A stretch of DNA of 64,000 nucleotides, from the NCBI GenBank assembly GCA_948567375.1, contig OX419756.1:64990333-65054332 (forward strand), in the 5' to 3' direction. Below are positions 45,236-57,810 of this stretch, one piece after another (positions within the stretch are counted from its first letter, which is position 1; each line of letters begins with the position of its first letter). This DNA is from Lunularia cruciata (lineage: Eukaryota > Streptophyta > Marchantiopsida > Lunulariales > Lunulariaceae). A model generated the notes under the pieces. The model did not search any database. It was not told the origin of the DNA and worked only from the letters and a program-made list of their open reading frames with translations. The position numbers and the translations under genes are program-made.

Positions 45236-48200
45236 TTACACTGTACTTGTTGGAGGCAATAAAACACGAGGGCCTCCATTCTGTTGTAACGTGTAGGTTG
45301 AATCACTCCCTGCTGGTCCTGACCTAATTTCATTGGCAGCTATGTGCTTCCTCAACAAATTGCTAGCGTTCCTTATGGATCGCAACAATTGCATGTCTAG
45401 TGTTGAGCTTCCATCATGTACATTAGTCCATTGCTCCATAATCCGCATCATATTGCATACCTGCAAATCAAGTCATCCATTTAATGCTGGCGTTGATATT
45501 TGGGATTGTTTATGGATATGCTAGTAGTGGACTTGACCCTGATAATAACAACGTTCAAGTTATAAACCAATCCAAAATTGAGTGGTATGAATATGGAACC
45601 CGTTTGTTACAACACGGTTCCTTTCACACTAAAGACTGGGCAAGAAACGGCATAGTAAGCTAATCATATATACAAGGATAGTACATGGATTAGAGGCAAG
45701 AAGCGTAGGATGGAAGTTCTACCGTTGCTAGTTTCGCTTGTAGGCCCCTGCTTGTGCTGGCGGCTACATCATGGCCCGCTAATGCTCGATCTTCTTCTTC
45801 CTCGACGTCATCTTGTTGATGTACATCCAAGTCGTCCAATAATAGACTACATCCATCTGCTAACACTGCAATCATCCCTGCCGTCCCATGTGGTGGGTCT
45901 TCTAGCCTAGTTGACACCAACAAGCGGCAGATTCTTCCTAAGATACTCCAGAAGGCATTTCGAGCCCCTGGATCATCTCCAGCAGAGGGCACAAGGGCCA
46001 GCAACCTTCCAAGTAGCACGGAATCTGAAGACAAATCATCCTCGCAAGTCAAACCCTGCAACTAGCCATTTCAAATATAGCCGGAGTAAAGCTCCTTCGA
46101 CTTTGAGGAGCAATACACGAATCACAAAATGTAACAACCAGAACACCATGGCACCTTAAATTACGATAAAGAAGGAAGAGGTTAAGAAGCCAATTGATTT
46201 AAAACCTACCAACTTCCTACCATCCATTATACACTCTTACCAGAGAGAATAACTATAAGTTACTGATATCATCTACGAAAGAATCAACGCGATAAACACT
46301 ATGTAAAGTCTAACCATGTAGAACTTGCTGTATCAGGCCGGCTTCTTCAGTTAACAGATTTGCAATTAGCACCGTCGCAGTAATACCGGAAGGTCCAATC
46401 TGCATGGATGCAAGTTGCAAAGTTATCATGTCAACGATACAGGAGTTTCATTCGGAATCTCTTGCAATTGACCTACACAAAGTAAACCGGAAACTCCCAT
46501 CTGGAGAATTAAAAGCTTTGGCATCTATGGACTCTCTAACAACTCTCATTGTGAAACACAAGGTAAAAAAGGGAACCTGAAAATTCCGAGGGCATGATAC
46601 GACCCAGTCGCAAACCAAGTAGATGTTAGGCGTACAAGGTACAGCGACTCCCTCTACTTACCATTGAAACACCTACATTGGATAGGCAAACACCACCAAA
46701 TCCACCTCCACTATCTACACCCATGACCTTACTAATGGCTGAGGGCGGCCGAAACAACCTATACAGGATATTTGAGAAATGGGAGCAGAAACTGTTCGAA
46801 GAACGGGGGATCCAGAACCCACCAAGTATGGAATCGAGAACGTGCATGTGAGTCCGTATGAAATGCAAGCATGAAGGTGTGTGAATCTAAATGAATTTCA
46901 TCTAAGGAAATGGAACTTAAGTGAATCTAACACTACGAAGAGAAGCAGAAGTAAAGACATAATAGATACAAGTAAAAAGTAGCACGTAGAGAGAGCTACT
47001 ATACATCATGTAATAACAACCAAGACACAAAAGATTAAGCGTCTGAAATTGAAAGCCGGGGAGGACCATCAAGCAGAGAAACATCGTGCAAGGACCAAAA
47101 GATAGAGCTTTAGTTGAGGATGGGGGGAGTGGAGGGAAGTGGGAGAGGAGGGGATGGTGTCTTGGCTGGGTCGTAGCTAAGTGTGAAAGGCCTGGATTTG
47201 AGGAAATGAGAGCAGAAGCCGTTCCTAAATACTAAACACTGAGGGAAGCAGACAGGCGGTCATAGTAAGCCGTCACGACGACTTCATCAGTGTGCCTAAA
47301 GTAATGCCGAAGTAGCTGGGCAAATGCCCGCACCCCTTGTACCAAGTCTCTGTTTAAAAGCTCATCAGTGCTATACAGGATATATTACCTCGTCTCTAGC
47401 CGATAGGAGAATGATTTGGCAACTGAGACAAAAGAGCTTGTCACTCGCAGCTAGCGGTGAGGCGAACTCATCTGATATTGAAAGCGCCTCCGCTATCTGC
47501 AGTAAGATATCTAAGACCACATCCCTGATACAATATCATGTGTATCAGAACAATCTGTACAAGGTGCACAGTCTATCAATGAATGATCACAATCAGGTGC
47601 TTGAAATATTCAGGATGGTTGTGGGGTTGCTATATGACAAGAACAAAAGAGCAGTAGTCCACCCCACTACATCTTCAGAGTGCTGCCCAGCATGGTCAAA
47701 CCAAAGTTTTGAGAACAGAGGAGTGGCATGTCATGCAGTCCTTGCATAAACTAACTTCCATGCTCACCCTCTTGTAGATACACCCTCACTAATTGCAGTG
47801 AGTTCGCACGCTATCAGATCAGTGAGCAAATCAGGAAGGCCCAATTGCAGCAGTGGCGGAAGAAGCACAGAAGCAGCGTCTCTTCTGCCATCAGCCATCG
47901 CAAGAATAAATTCCGTACACTGCACGTATCAATTTATACGTTAGGGGTACAGCTTTGCTTTGTAGTTCCTCTCTAGAGAAAAGAACAGAGCGCTCTTGTA
48001 CAATCGACTACCTTCAGTTGATTCACAGCCAACACCAATCTTACATTCTGGACAATACGCAACTACAGAAGAATCTCTCTAATTCTATTTTCCTATCATT
48101 GATCTTTTAACTTGTCAAGTATTTGAATTTGATCCTGTGGACATTCACGGTCTTGGCCTGACTATACCTTGAACTCTCACTTACACAGAAAGACTTGTTC

Positions 48201-51200
48201 TACAACATAGCTAGGAAATACTAGATACGCATTATAAAGTTAAAAGTTGCGGACAACACCTACATGCACACTAAATACAGTACATGAGAACGCATATTGT
48301 CGATCTGCATCCTTTGCAGAATATACACCCTGTCTCGTTCGCTATAACAGAAAGCACGAAACGGAAATGACCTCGGATTGAGCATGCTTACATTCTCAAG
48401 AAGTTGGCAATTCAAAGTGTTCGCTGCCATCCACATTATACGCTCAAGCACCTTGACTGGCTTTATGGCTGCAACCCATGTAACAGCCACTTCGCTGTGC
48501 AGACCAGCGCTAAGCAATCTAAAAAAGCAACCGATACAGGATATCATTATTGAGTAATGAATATAAAACCATTCATTGAAACACGGTTTAACACCCACAT
48601 AGGACTGGATAGATATAACATTGTCATCAAGAGATGAGAAGTAAATCCCTCATCGCGATATAAAGATATCAATATACATTGTATATTGCATGCATGAATT
48701 GCACCACGATTTGTGACCCTGTATGAGGGACTCTTTAACGATATGAGATGCTCTTGAAGGTGCATAGCTCCAACCTCAATTCTGTAAAAGATTGATTGCA
48801 CAAACTCCAGGTTGGAAGCATGCACAGTCAGGGCATATTTTTAGAGTAAACACAGACAATGATAATTAGGATGTGGTAATTAAGTTGTACGTTGTTAATA
48901 TACAACGAACTAACAATGAGATTCCAGAATGTGTCAAGTTAATAAAAACGCATATAGTGTAGAGCTCCATGATCATGGCGGAGAGCACCTAGACCTGGAA
49001 CTACTGAAAATTACAGATTTGAGGTCTTCGCTCTAATTTGTGATAATATTGGTGTATTGAAGCTCCGGACCTCATCCTTCTGAGTAGCTGCTTATATTTG
49101 TAACTACTTCCCTGAAAGATTGTAACGAGTTCTTGAGCAGTCTTCAAACGTATACGACCTTGCATAGAGACTACGTTACTCTTTACCTGCAGGTTTCTGT
49201 AAGACTTGGTGTATCATCAACGAAAAGTTGTTCCACAATGGTTGAGATTAAATCGTCAACAGTTACCATTGCCTTAACAGGTCCCGCATGGCAAGCCAGA
49301 TTCCCCAAAATGCCTAGGCAAATTTCCTGCAAACCCATTTATGTCATCTCACCATCACATGTCTTCCCATGTATAAGCCCAGAATACAAAACCAACAGAA
49401 CCCAGATCATTCAACCTCTTATGAATTGCACGCAAACTGCAAAGGGATAAAGATTTCGATACGATACTAGCCTCCACGAAAAAACTTAGTCATTACAAGA
49501 TGCTACTAAGTGCTCCAACTTACTCTAGAAGACTATGACTTCATTGATCGACAACCTCACCAAGAGGAAAAGAAAATATATCTGCGAAACTTCTTGAAGC
49601 GTAACAGGTAGCCACCGAAGGTCGAAGAGTGATATTAATAGATGATTACCCTCATGCGATCTGATTGCGGCACATACAGGACGGCCAAAAGCACCTCTAG
49701 GATGCGATTCTCCACCTGAAAAAAGGAGGAAGAGCATATGTAAGTTCATGCAAAAATCACCACTTGATATAAGTCAGGACATGAAGGGGCACCTAGCCCG
49801 CAATGTTTAGTCTGTCGGTTCTTCTGAATAAGCAGGTAAAAAGATTGAATTGACTTACAGTGAGCACACAAAGAGCAGTCTCAAACCGATGCATTGCAAG
49901 AGAAGAAGGAAAACTCAGTACTCCTGTCCTTTCTCCTGACAATTGATAACCAAAACTCATTTCGACTTATTGACCCATCAGAAAAGAGAATCATACTTCC
50001 AGGATTGCTCCCATGTCAGCTTTGATGCTGTTACTTTGACGAAAAGAGGCTCGTTAATTATGTTAACTCCACTATCTCAAACTAAGACTTGAGGCCTTTA
50101 AACATTGGAAGACACTGACTCGAAATAAGTGTTTGATTTACAGATAGTGCAAAGTTCTACAAGCAGTTTATGATTTGCGGACCAGATAATCCTGGATGAC
50201 ACGCAAGTGCTTTCGCCTAGGAAGGAAGCCTTAGGAGAAAGACGAAGTTGGTGAATAGCGGATTGCTACGGGAGAGTTATTTTCAAGGTCATATCCAAGA
50301 ATCCAGTAACGCAAAAACAGCTCAAATACTGTACTATAATTTCATGAATACACAGCGCTCCATTTTGGACCGGAAGAGATAACAATCATATTTGACTTCA
50401 AGTCCACTTTGGTGTGTGAAGCCTTACCATAAAGTCAGCATGGGACTCATTTGTGGCAAGATCCCAAAGAACACAACCGGCTTCTTCCCTCGGATCCTCT
50501 TCGCCTACTCTCTGAACTGCATCGTTCTCTAGCAAGCCTTCCGTATCACATTCGAATTCGACACCGTGAACCCCGCATGCTAAACTGCTCTCCACCTTGT
50601 TCACCGCTTCAGCTGCTGTGAAAGCTTCTAGTACCTTTTCTGGAGATCCCCGGTATCCATTCTCGGCATGATCTGGACTATCCGCTTTCTGTTCCACCAC
50701 CTTGCCACCTTCTCGAAGTCGTTTCCTACTAAGATCTCCAACGTCGTGAATGTGATGGCCGTTCCCGTGAGGAGAAGTCTCAACTTTTTGTGGTCCTTCG
50801 CTCTTGGATACTATTTGAGGATCAGTTTTCCCTGGTTCAAGAGCAGATCCAGTGCTACTAATATTTTCCTCTATTTCTCTATCATGCCGTGTTGATGATA
50901 ACCCTGCCACCAACTCAACGTGAACAGCGCCTCTCTTACCAGACGTTAGGCCGTCGATGACCTTACATGGAGATTGTATTACCCCATTTTTATTTGATCC
51001 ATCGCCGTCTACAGCCTTGCTGATATCAGCAACAGGTTTGCTCGGTAAGAGTTGTCTTATGAGATGAATAATGTAAGAAGGATCAATTGTCGACGTATCA
51101 AAAAGCTGCACATCACCCTATCGATAGAAGTTAGTCCTGTCTGTGCATAAATTTTAGTAACTATGTCCAGCTCTGGAGTTCTGTAGCAACACTTACTTCC

Positions 51201-52261
51201 TACCCTTAGTCCTTGCAATCTCAAACGTCTCCCATTAGAAGCTCACAGTCACCGCACAAGGAACTATGTAACATCTAGTAGTGAGCTACCTATCTTCAGA
51301 CCTAAGCTAACCACACCCACGCCGAAACTAAAAGAATTAATCGGAGACTGCGATCTTAGGAGTCGAGGCACTTCATGAGAACAGTCTCCTCTCTATGACT
51401 ATAATCTTTATACTGATTGATCCGGTTAGATTTCACTATGTTAGAAACCAGTTAGTTTCACCAGTCAAATATAAGAAAAGAGTACGGCATTCATCTCAAG
51501 ACATCCAGTCATTGAGCTCGTGAGACATCGGTACAAGAGAACGCTTTCAAGAGTAGAAATGGACACGTATTTGTTTATTCGACTCTTGCTTGAAAAGACA
51601 AACTACTGAACCTTGATCGAATGTGGTGACATCCCTTTTGTTGGGAGCTTGCCCCAGAGATGATGTTCTCTCTTTGAGGAGAAGTAATATCTAGAGAAGA
51701 TTTCAGATTATGATTAAAGAACATCTGAGCTATGCTTGCTGATACGCCTATTCTGGATGTGAGTAAAGATCATGAATTCAAATTCACGACCAAGAAATAC
51801 AATTTCGCATTTCTGCCACCAGAGGTATCAACGTACTGTAGGAAATCGAAATTCCAATATGTCAATCATTCCTCTTAAAGATTCCTAGAAGATTGACCAA
51901 CGGCATCCGCGTGTGGGGCTGCATTTACAAACTTGATCTGGATGATATGTTCATGCTTAGCAACTTCAAAGGTTCCTCCAGCTTGGTATCAGGGTAACAT
52001 GGCAGCAATCAGCGATTCATGTCTGCTACTAAGAGAGTATCAAGGAATATACAGATTCCAAACTGGTGAAAAAGGCAAGATTAGCCATCTTTGTTCTTTC
52101 AATCCTCTGTAGACACTCTTGGATTCCCCCGAATTGGCTGCTACTGAAACTCGTACCTCAGGTTCAGGTGGGGGACGGTGGTCGACATTTTCAGCGTGCA
52201 CCAACACGGGATTGGACCAGAGTGCGGAGTCGCTCATCTCACGTGCCATCAGAGCCTCCAC
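45236..52261 (-). CDS. SAAL1-like armadillo-type protein, ten exons
   Basis: Coding exons, in order: 52,157-52,261; 50,428-51,117; 49,650-49,715; 49,187-49,326; 48,392-48,518; 47,768-47,919; 47,389-47,524; 46,315-46,399; 45,723-46,024; 45,236-45,460. All introns are GT-AG and the phases agree, giving 675 residues. The start MEALMAREMSDS is followed by a PPPEPE turn at the first junction. Residues about 60-245 are a polar, probably disordered insert. The helical-repeat region runs from about 247 (GCVLWDLATNESHADFM) through ILEVLLAVLYVPQSDRMR, EICLGILGNLACHAGPVKAM, ATVLIANLLTEEAGL and ARNAFWSILGRICRLL (about 525) to a VCNMMRIMEQW helix near 602-612. It resembles plant homologues of animal SAAL1, soluble proteins of poorly defined role. 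Exon 9 has an in-frame stop 33 nt past its donor, so a 611-residue read-through form is possible. The family call is from memory; the gene model is strong. Confidence 0.85.
46759..47383 (+). repeat. Dispersed repeat, copy B, in intron 7 of the SAAL1-like gene, bounded by 13-bp direct repeats
   Basis: The 13-bp sequence CTATACAGGATAT stands at 46,759-46,771 and again at 47,371-47,383. The right copy ends at the last base of the splice-donor hexamer of exon 7 (47,383-47,388). Between them lies sequence related to copy A at 43,555-44,245, best conserved at both ends. A 13-bp flanking duplication would fit a retroposed insertion, but copy A also has ACAGGATAT at its left edge, so part of the repeat may belong to the element. 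No protein domain seen. Confidence 0.6.
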
Positions 52262-54500
52262 AGTGAAATATTATGTCTACGATAAACTTCCGACGCGTCC
52301 CATCTCTAGGTCATTCCAACTTTAGCTGTTTAAGCTCAGGTGGCGGCTGCTCAGTTTCCGTGATTCTGAAATCATAATGGTCGGGAGACATGTTGGTGGA
52401 AGAACGTTCAGTTCAAGAACTTCAGAAATGCTATTTCTGTTCTAACAACCAAGATGGTCAATCATAATAGACCCCCCAGCAACTCCGGAAGGCCCAAAGC
52501 CAAAGTCCCAAATGTAATCACCTTCTAAACGTGTCTTCAACCATCACACGTTCCCCGCCCCGCCCTATATCTCCTAGAGGTGGCCAAGTGCCGCAGAGCA
52601 GCCATGAACTGCCAGGACACTCCTCCCCTGCCAACAACTATATCTGTAAACCTACTCCCTTCTCCAACATCCTCGTTCACCTGCAAATTACACCGAGCCT
52701 GTCAGTGTAGCAGTTTCAAATGAGAAATTCCGCGCGGCTCAACTAGCCCGAGCAGTGCACGGACCAACGCCATTCCTCATACTACATCATATCCACAGGT
52801 CCAACGACACTCTTCCAAATGCGTTCTACCGACATCAACACATAACCAGCGTCATCAAAAGTTATCCACTCGAGCACCTAAGAAATAGCGAACGTGGACA
52901 GCGGCCATGTGAGCTCTTCTTCTTGCCTGAGCGACAACGACCATAAACCTGACTCCTCACGATCCCAATGCCACTAAATAATCCGCGACGAGCCAACAGA
53001 AATTCAGGCAGCTAGACAAACACCAATTCCCCCCACTTCTCCTCCCTGTCGCCACTATCATCATCAGCATACAACAAAGAGCACTCGTCTGCTGATGCTC
53101 ATGCAGCTCCCTCGTAGGACCGAGCGACCCTCGGTCTCCCTTCTCTCCCTACTACATCACGATGGCACGATGGAATTCAAAGGAGAAGTGGGGAAATGAT
53201 CGAGGATAGCCCGACGGGGTATAGCCGTAGAGCAGTGAACCAGAGCGAGAGAGGAATCGTAATCAGACTACGAAGAGGAAAGCGAACGACGACTACTGGT
53301 GAGTTGCGAATCCCTAGGACAACAAGAATAGGTTACTGGGGTGGTATGGAAGTTCAAAATCTCCTTCCGAGCCAGGTGACTGTACCGAAACCTCCTTCAT
53401 ACAAGAACATGGAAAATCACTCGGGTGACCTTTATACAGGAGCATGCGCAAAACTACGAGCGATCGCTTTCTATCCTCTCGTACCGAGCACGGGCGGCCG
53501 TATACATCTTAGCCCAGCTACTGGAGCTAGCTGGGCGGCCATGGCAAAGAACGTTCTCCTGGACAGAACAAAGTCATATGGGCGACCGCGTAGGATAACG
53601 AGAGAAGGATGGAAAGACCCGTCTCCTTTGAAAGAACCAAGCTCATTCACTACATTTTCGATTAAGTTGAAAATTATCGAGAGTGTACTCCCAATAATCG
53701 TCCAGGCTGATTCATTCATGAAGAGTGTTGAGTTTCTCATGAGTTTCTTCATGCTCGGGTACTAAAAAGTCGTTGCTAAGTATATGCAGTCACTTCCCAT
53801 AGTTATCATTTCGATGTTCTCTGTACGGTAGCAATGAAGTGTACTGTAGAATGTACACTTCGATGAGGAATGTACTCCTCATTAATTAGTGCACTGTCGG
53901 TAAGTATTCCTCATTAATCCCAATTTAGGGTTGCTTGGGCTTAATTGCAGTGCTGTTTGTCTATTAAGAGATCCAATTACATGAAAAATGACGAGTAAAA
54001 TCTTTGACTTGAATGTAGTAAAATTTGCGCTCATTTAAGGTCCATTCCAACTCTATGTCCGTAGTTTCATAAGTCTCTTTTTTACAGCAAAAATACTCTA
54101 GCAGCCATTAATGGTGCAAAGTGAAGATGTTTGAAAAAGTAGCAAAAGGACGTGGTTTGAAGGACTTTTAGGCCCAGTCATCCGCGTACTTTTCCACTTT
54201 ATAAGACCTTTGACTCCGTTGACTTCTTCACGAGGGGCTGGATAATGGAAATGTAGTCCCGAGGTTTATCTGCACCCGATTACGTGATGCAGTACACCGT
54301 CAATACTCTGACGGTGTGGATGAGGAAAGTGGGAACAGTTTGCGTCTCGCAGTTTAGTAAAAAATGAGTTGATTTTCATGCATTACGCATTTTAAGGTAC
54401 CGTACATGACAGTGGACTACAGTACCTTTTGCAGAAAAGCGTAGTCTATCATGATATGCGCGTACCTTCCGATCCATGATGAACAGGTGTCTCTATCCTC
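52262..54500. other. Upstream region of the SAAL1-like gene; no certain gene
   Basis: Relatively GC-rich up to about 53,770, which fits the promoter and 5' leader of the minus-strand SAAL1-like gene, although no clear TATA box was seen. An inverted repeat GCCCAGCT/AGCTGGGC lies at about 53,512-53,537. Beyond 53,770 the sequence turns AT-rich, and TCCTCATTAAT is repeated at about 53,876 and 53,906. Confidence 0.55.
53196..53765 (+). CDS. Unrecognised open frame of 189 residues
   Basis: It starts MIEDSPTGYSRRAVNQ, is rich in Arg/Thr/Ser to about residue 130 and ends with a hydrophobic stretch (IESVLPIIVQ to FLMSFFMLGY). No family recognised. A donor-like CTG|GTGAGT at about 53,293 would cut it early. 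The minus strand is also open over 53,471-53,752 (93 residues, ATG at 53,752), so neither direction is clearly coding. It lies head-to-head with the SAAL1-like gene. It may be chance in a GC-rich region. Confidence 0.18.
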   Translation: MIEDSPTGYSRRAVNQSERGIVIRLRRGKRTTTTGELRIPRTTRIGYWGGMEVQNLLPSQVTVPKPPSYKNMENHSGDLYTGACAKLRAIAFYPLVPSTGGRIHLSPATGASWAAMAKNVLLDRTKSYGRPRRITREGWKDPSPLKEPSSFTTFSIKLKIIESVLPIIVQADSFMKSVEFLMSFFMLGY

Positions 54501-57194
54501 CTGTTTCGTTGTAGATTCTTTGAATATGATGAGTTTATGACATGTTTGTCTTAAAATTGTGTGCACACGAATCGTATGTACTAATGAATCTAAATCAGCA
54601 TACTATATTCTTTTCGACTCCATCAATATTAATTCCGGCCCTTGGTGAATATAGGTAATCATACCCGAGTTATATCTCTTATTATAGAAGAAATGAAGTA
54701 GTCTTATCATATCTTTATATGTACAAAAATTTGATTTATTCTATATGTTAATATAAAATGTAAGTTTTAGTTTTCAGAGAGTTTTATTTCGAGAGTCTAT
54801 CTCTTTGGAGCCACTGAAGGTTGTTCTTTGTATCTAAATCAATATTTTATGGTGCGCTGATACATATAAGTTGTTTTGATGATAATTTGGCCCACCATAA
54901 GAAAAAGTCATTATCTGATGTTCCCACTCATTGCCTTAAACATTGACTTAAGATTCTACTCTGTCCACTTACTTAAGCTGTAATGATCTACTAATGTGAA
55001 GCATTTTCCTCTCATGACGTAATTAGATACTTCCTTTTTCTACTTAAAATTCTTTCATAAATCCCATTCTTCGATTTTAAAAAGTAATGAAAACAAATTT
55101 TAATATTTCCATAGGTTTGGAGAAGCAAAAGATGAGAAGTAGATTTATTGACTTTACGTATCTTAGATTGCAAATTAGTATGGTTTAACAGTTAATTTAT
55201 GAAAATTTGGATATAACTACAAATCTTGTGTGCTCAAAAGCCTCAGTTATATATGGAAAATATTTTAGTATAACATAATTAATTTTTATATAAATCTGAG
55301 TTGATAATTCTTACATAAAATAATTAAATGTATATACACTCAAATTTGAGTAGGCCATATATTCACATAATAGTAATCGAATCAATCAGATCATTGTCAT
55401 CTTTAGAAAATGAAGATCATGTTTCATAAGTTTCTTTGAAATTCAGTAATAATCAAGAAAATGATTATTATATTATTTTTCACTAGAAGTTGTATACTTA
55501 CTTCATTGATTAAATGTAAATAAATTGAGTAGTAGAAAGAAATAAACTCATTTTACCTTAAATTAACTTGTAGAATGAGTGGAACTACTAATTCTTTTAT
55601 TGACATATTGATTGATAAAGTCAATATAACACTTCTCATCAATAAAAAAACAGTTATTCTTATGATTTCAGTTATTATTAAATGTCAAAGATATTGATGG
55701 AACTTGATCTTAAATCTCTTTTAGAATAATCTATTATCTGGTTGATTGTGTATTATTGATTGAATACATATACTACTTCAATTTGATACCACTTATTGAC
55801 TAATATTTAAATATAAGCAATAAGAAACTATATATTATTGATATTTATTAGTAATATATGTATCTAGCTTATATTATGGTTTGACATAATTAACTTATTG
55901 ATCTTTATTTAGCTCCATAATGAAAAAAAGTAGGTCTTATCACTGTCTCAAAATTATGAGAATGCAAGATAATAATAGAAATTGTGTTTGATATGAGCAA
56001 ACCAAATTACATACCATCAATAGATCATTAATTCATATAAAAACTATATTTAGTCAATAATTTCATTGAATGGAAGTAACTATTTCATTTATGGAAATTT
56101 TTAAGAAACAAATTCTCTTCCCCTAATATTCTCTCTAAATGAGCTGTCATCGTCTCTTTTATCTAATATAGAATTGTAAGCAAAATATTATTTTGCCTTT
56201 AATAGAGGTTTTCGTGACAAAACTAAAATATAAGTCGACTTATCTCTCATGTTATGACATTTGCAATGCCAAAGCAAGTTTGCTTGGTCACTAGAATGAT
56301 AGTCTCGATGGTCAGAGGTACATAAATAGTTGCTCAAAGACTACTTAAGGGTGGCCAGATTTTGTGTTAGGGTTAATTTTTACACCATGGGACACACCGT
56401 CACCATTTGCACCGTTAGATGTGTCATCTGCAACACAGTTAAGGTTGGAGATCTAAGTCAAGCGATGGGTTATACCTTTGAAATGTAGCTCCATAGAGCT
56501 CACTTCTTTGATGGAGAGCCTTTGAGCTTTGGTTATGATGGACAAAGGCTGACAAGCATCACATGGATTCTCTTAGTCACTTGTGGCTTGAATGTGATTT
56601 GGGCCCATTATTGGGAGACCATTGAGTTGAGGATTGATTTCCAATCCAAATCGAGTGTGATTTGAGTTGAGTTTAAATGTATTATTGTGGTGCTTTAGTG
56701 TTTATATATGAATTGTGTATGAGTTGTGCTTCTATAGTGTATGATGTTGTGTAACAATGTATATATGCATGATACTCACACAAGATGAACCCTTTGATAT
56801 GCAGTAAGATAATGCACCTTTTACTAAGAAAGCAAGGAACCAAATTCCAAAGCTAAACTTTGAAACACTTCCAAGAGTCAAGCTATTATTTACTAGAGAA
56901 TTTGATGAGAGATATAATTGCAAATGAATAGATGAAGATGTATTTATTTAAGATGTGTTAAGATGTATTTATTTAAGAGGTGTCTATCTTGCCTTGAAAA
57001 AACCTCTTTAAACTATTCATGAGATATTCAATAGATCTATTTAACTAAGAGAAGAGAACAAGAATAACTATTAGAATTTGAAGGTAGTTAAACAATAATA
57101 AATTTAAGTGTTTTAAGGCATGAAATGAAGCAAAGTGTTGAAATGTAAGGTTATTATGTTATTATAAGAATGTTTTAAAGGTACCAAGTGGTCA
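54501..57194. other. AT-rich non-genic stretch
   Basis: Very AT-rich to about 56,250, without any open frame of note. A slightly more balanced patch at about 56,280-56,680 has no recognisable coding sequence. Retrotransposon-like context, no domain named. Confidence 0.6.
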
Positions 57195-57810
57195 ATCTCA
57201 TAAAAAAAATTTGACTAAGAATCTAAAATATAATATTTTGAGGATAGGAGAACCCCAAAGAGAAACACAATAGAGTAAACACAAAGCTTCAACACTCAAT
57301 ACTTTGATGCTCCGAAGGAGTACTTTGTCTTTATTATGTAACAAAGAGGATCTCCTCAAAGGAAGCTCCACCCTTGGATTAGATATATGGATTGGTGATA
57401 TGTTTGGGAGCTTCATCCTTAGATTAGTTGCATGGATGTGTGACATGTTGGTCCTTGTCTTGTTTGGTTGGTCAAACAATTTTATTAGAGGGAATCTTCT
57501 TGTAGGAAGCTCAAAATTGTATGGGTGAGGTACAATTGGAAAGTTCTCAATGAGAAAAACAATGAGAGAGTAGAAGGTAAGTCTTTTTTTCCAAAGGATG
57601 AATATGTCCATTTCCAAGGCCTATTTTGTCTATTTAGGCCTCCTAATTTGGCTTTGAAGTTTTCAAGTTGTTTTATACTCCCACTCTATTAGTGGAAGTA
57701 ATCTTTTGGTGCACCTCTATCTGATCTATTAAGTCCATTGTATATAACACCCTTCCAAATTTTACCAAGCCAATTTCCACCTCTAGATGATATATCTAGC
57801 TATTGGTATT
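57195..57810 (-). repeat. LTR-like repeat B, copy 2
   Basis: The reverse complement aligns with the copies at 9,335-10,070 and 62,940-63,530. Shared marks, read on the minus strand: TAGCTAGATATATCATCTAG at the left, GATCAGATAGAGGTGCACC, CTTCCACTAATAGAGT, then a CAAAGTA/AGGTGCTCC-type right half. A minus-strand frame of 139 residues (57,198-57,617) runs through it, but its counterpart frames in the other copies are broken, so it is probably not a gene. Confidence 0.7.

Noticed and set aside
47324-47749. Plus-strand open frame of 141 residues
   Set aside because: It overlaps exon 7 of the SAAL1-like gene on the other strand, which has phase-consistent splice sites and family-like sequence.
47640-47760. 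Alternative SAAL1 exon reading HSEDVVGWTTALLFLSYS on the minus strand
   Set aside because: The phase does not match the exon 6 donor, and the stretch ends in a stop without a donor. The acceptor at 47,525 gives a clean in-phase exon 7.
50668-50895. Plus-strand frame of 75 residues inside SAAL1 exon 2
   Set aside because: Antisense to the coding exon.
57198-57617. Minus-strand open frame of 139 residues
   Set aside because: It lies inside LTR-like repeat B copy 2. The equivalent frames in the other two copies are broken and show no protein family.
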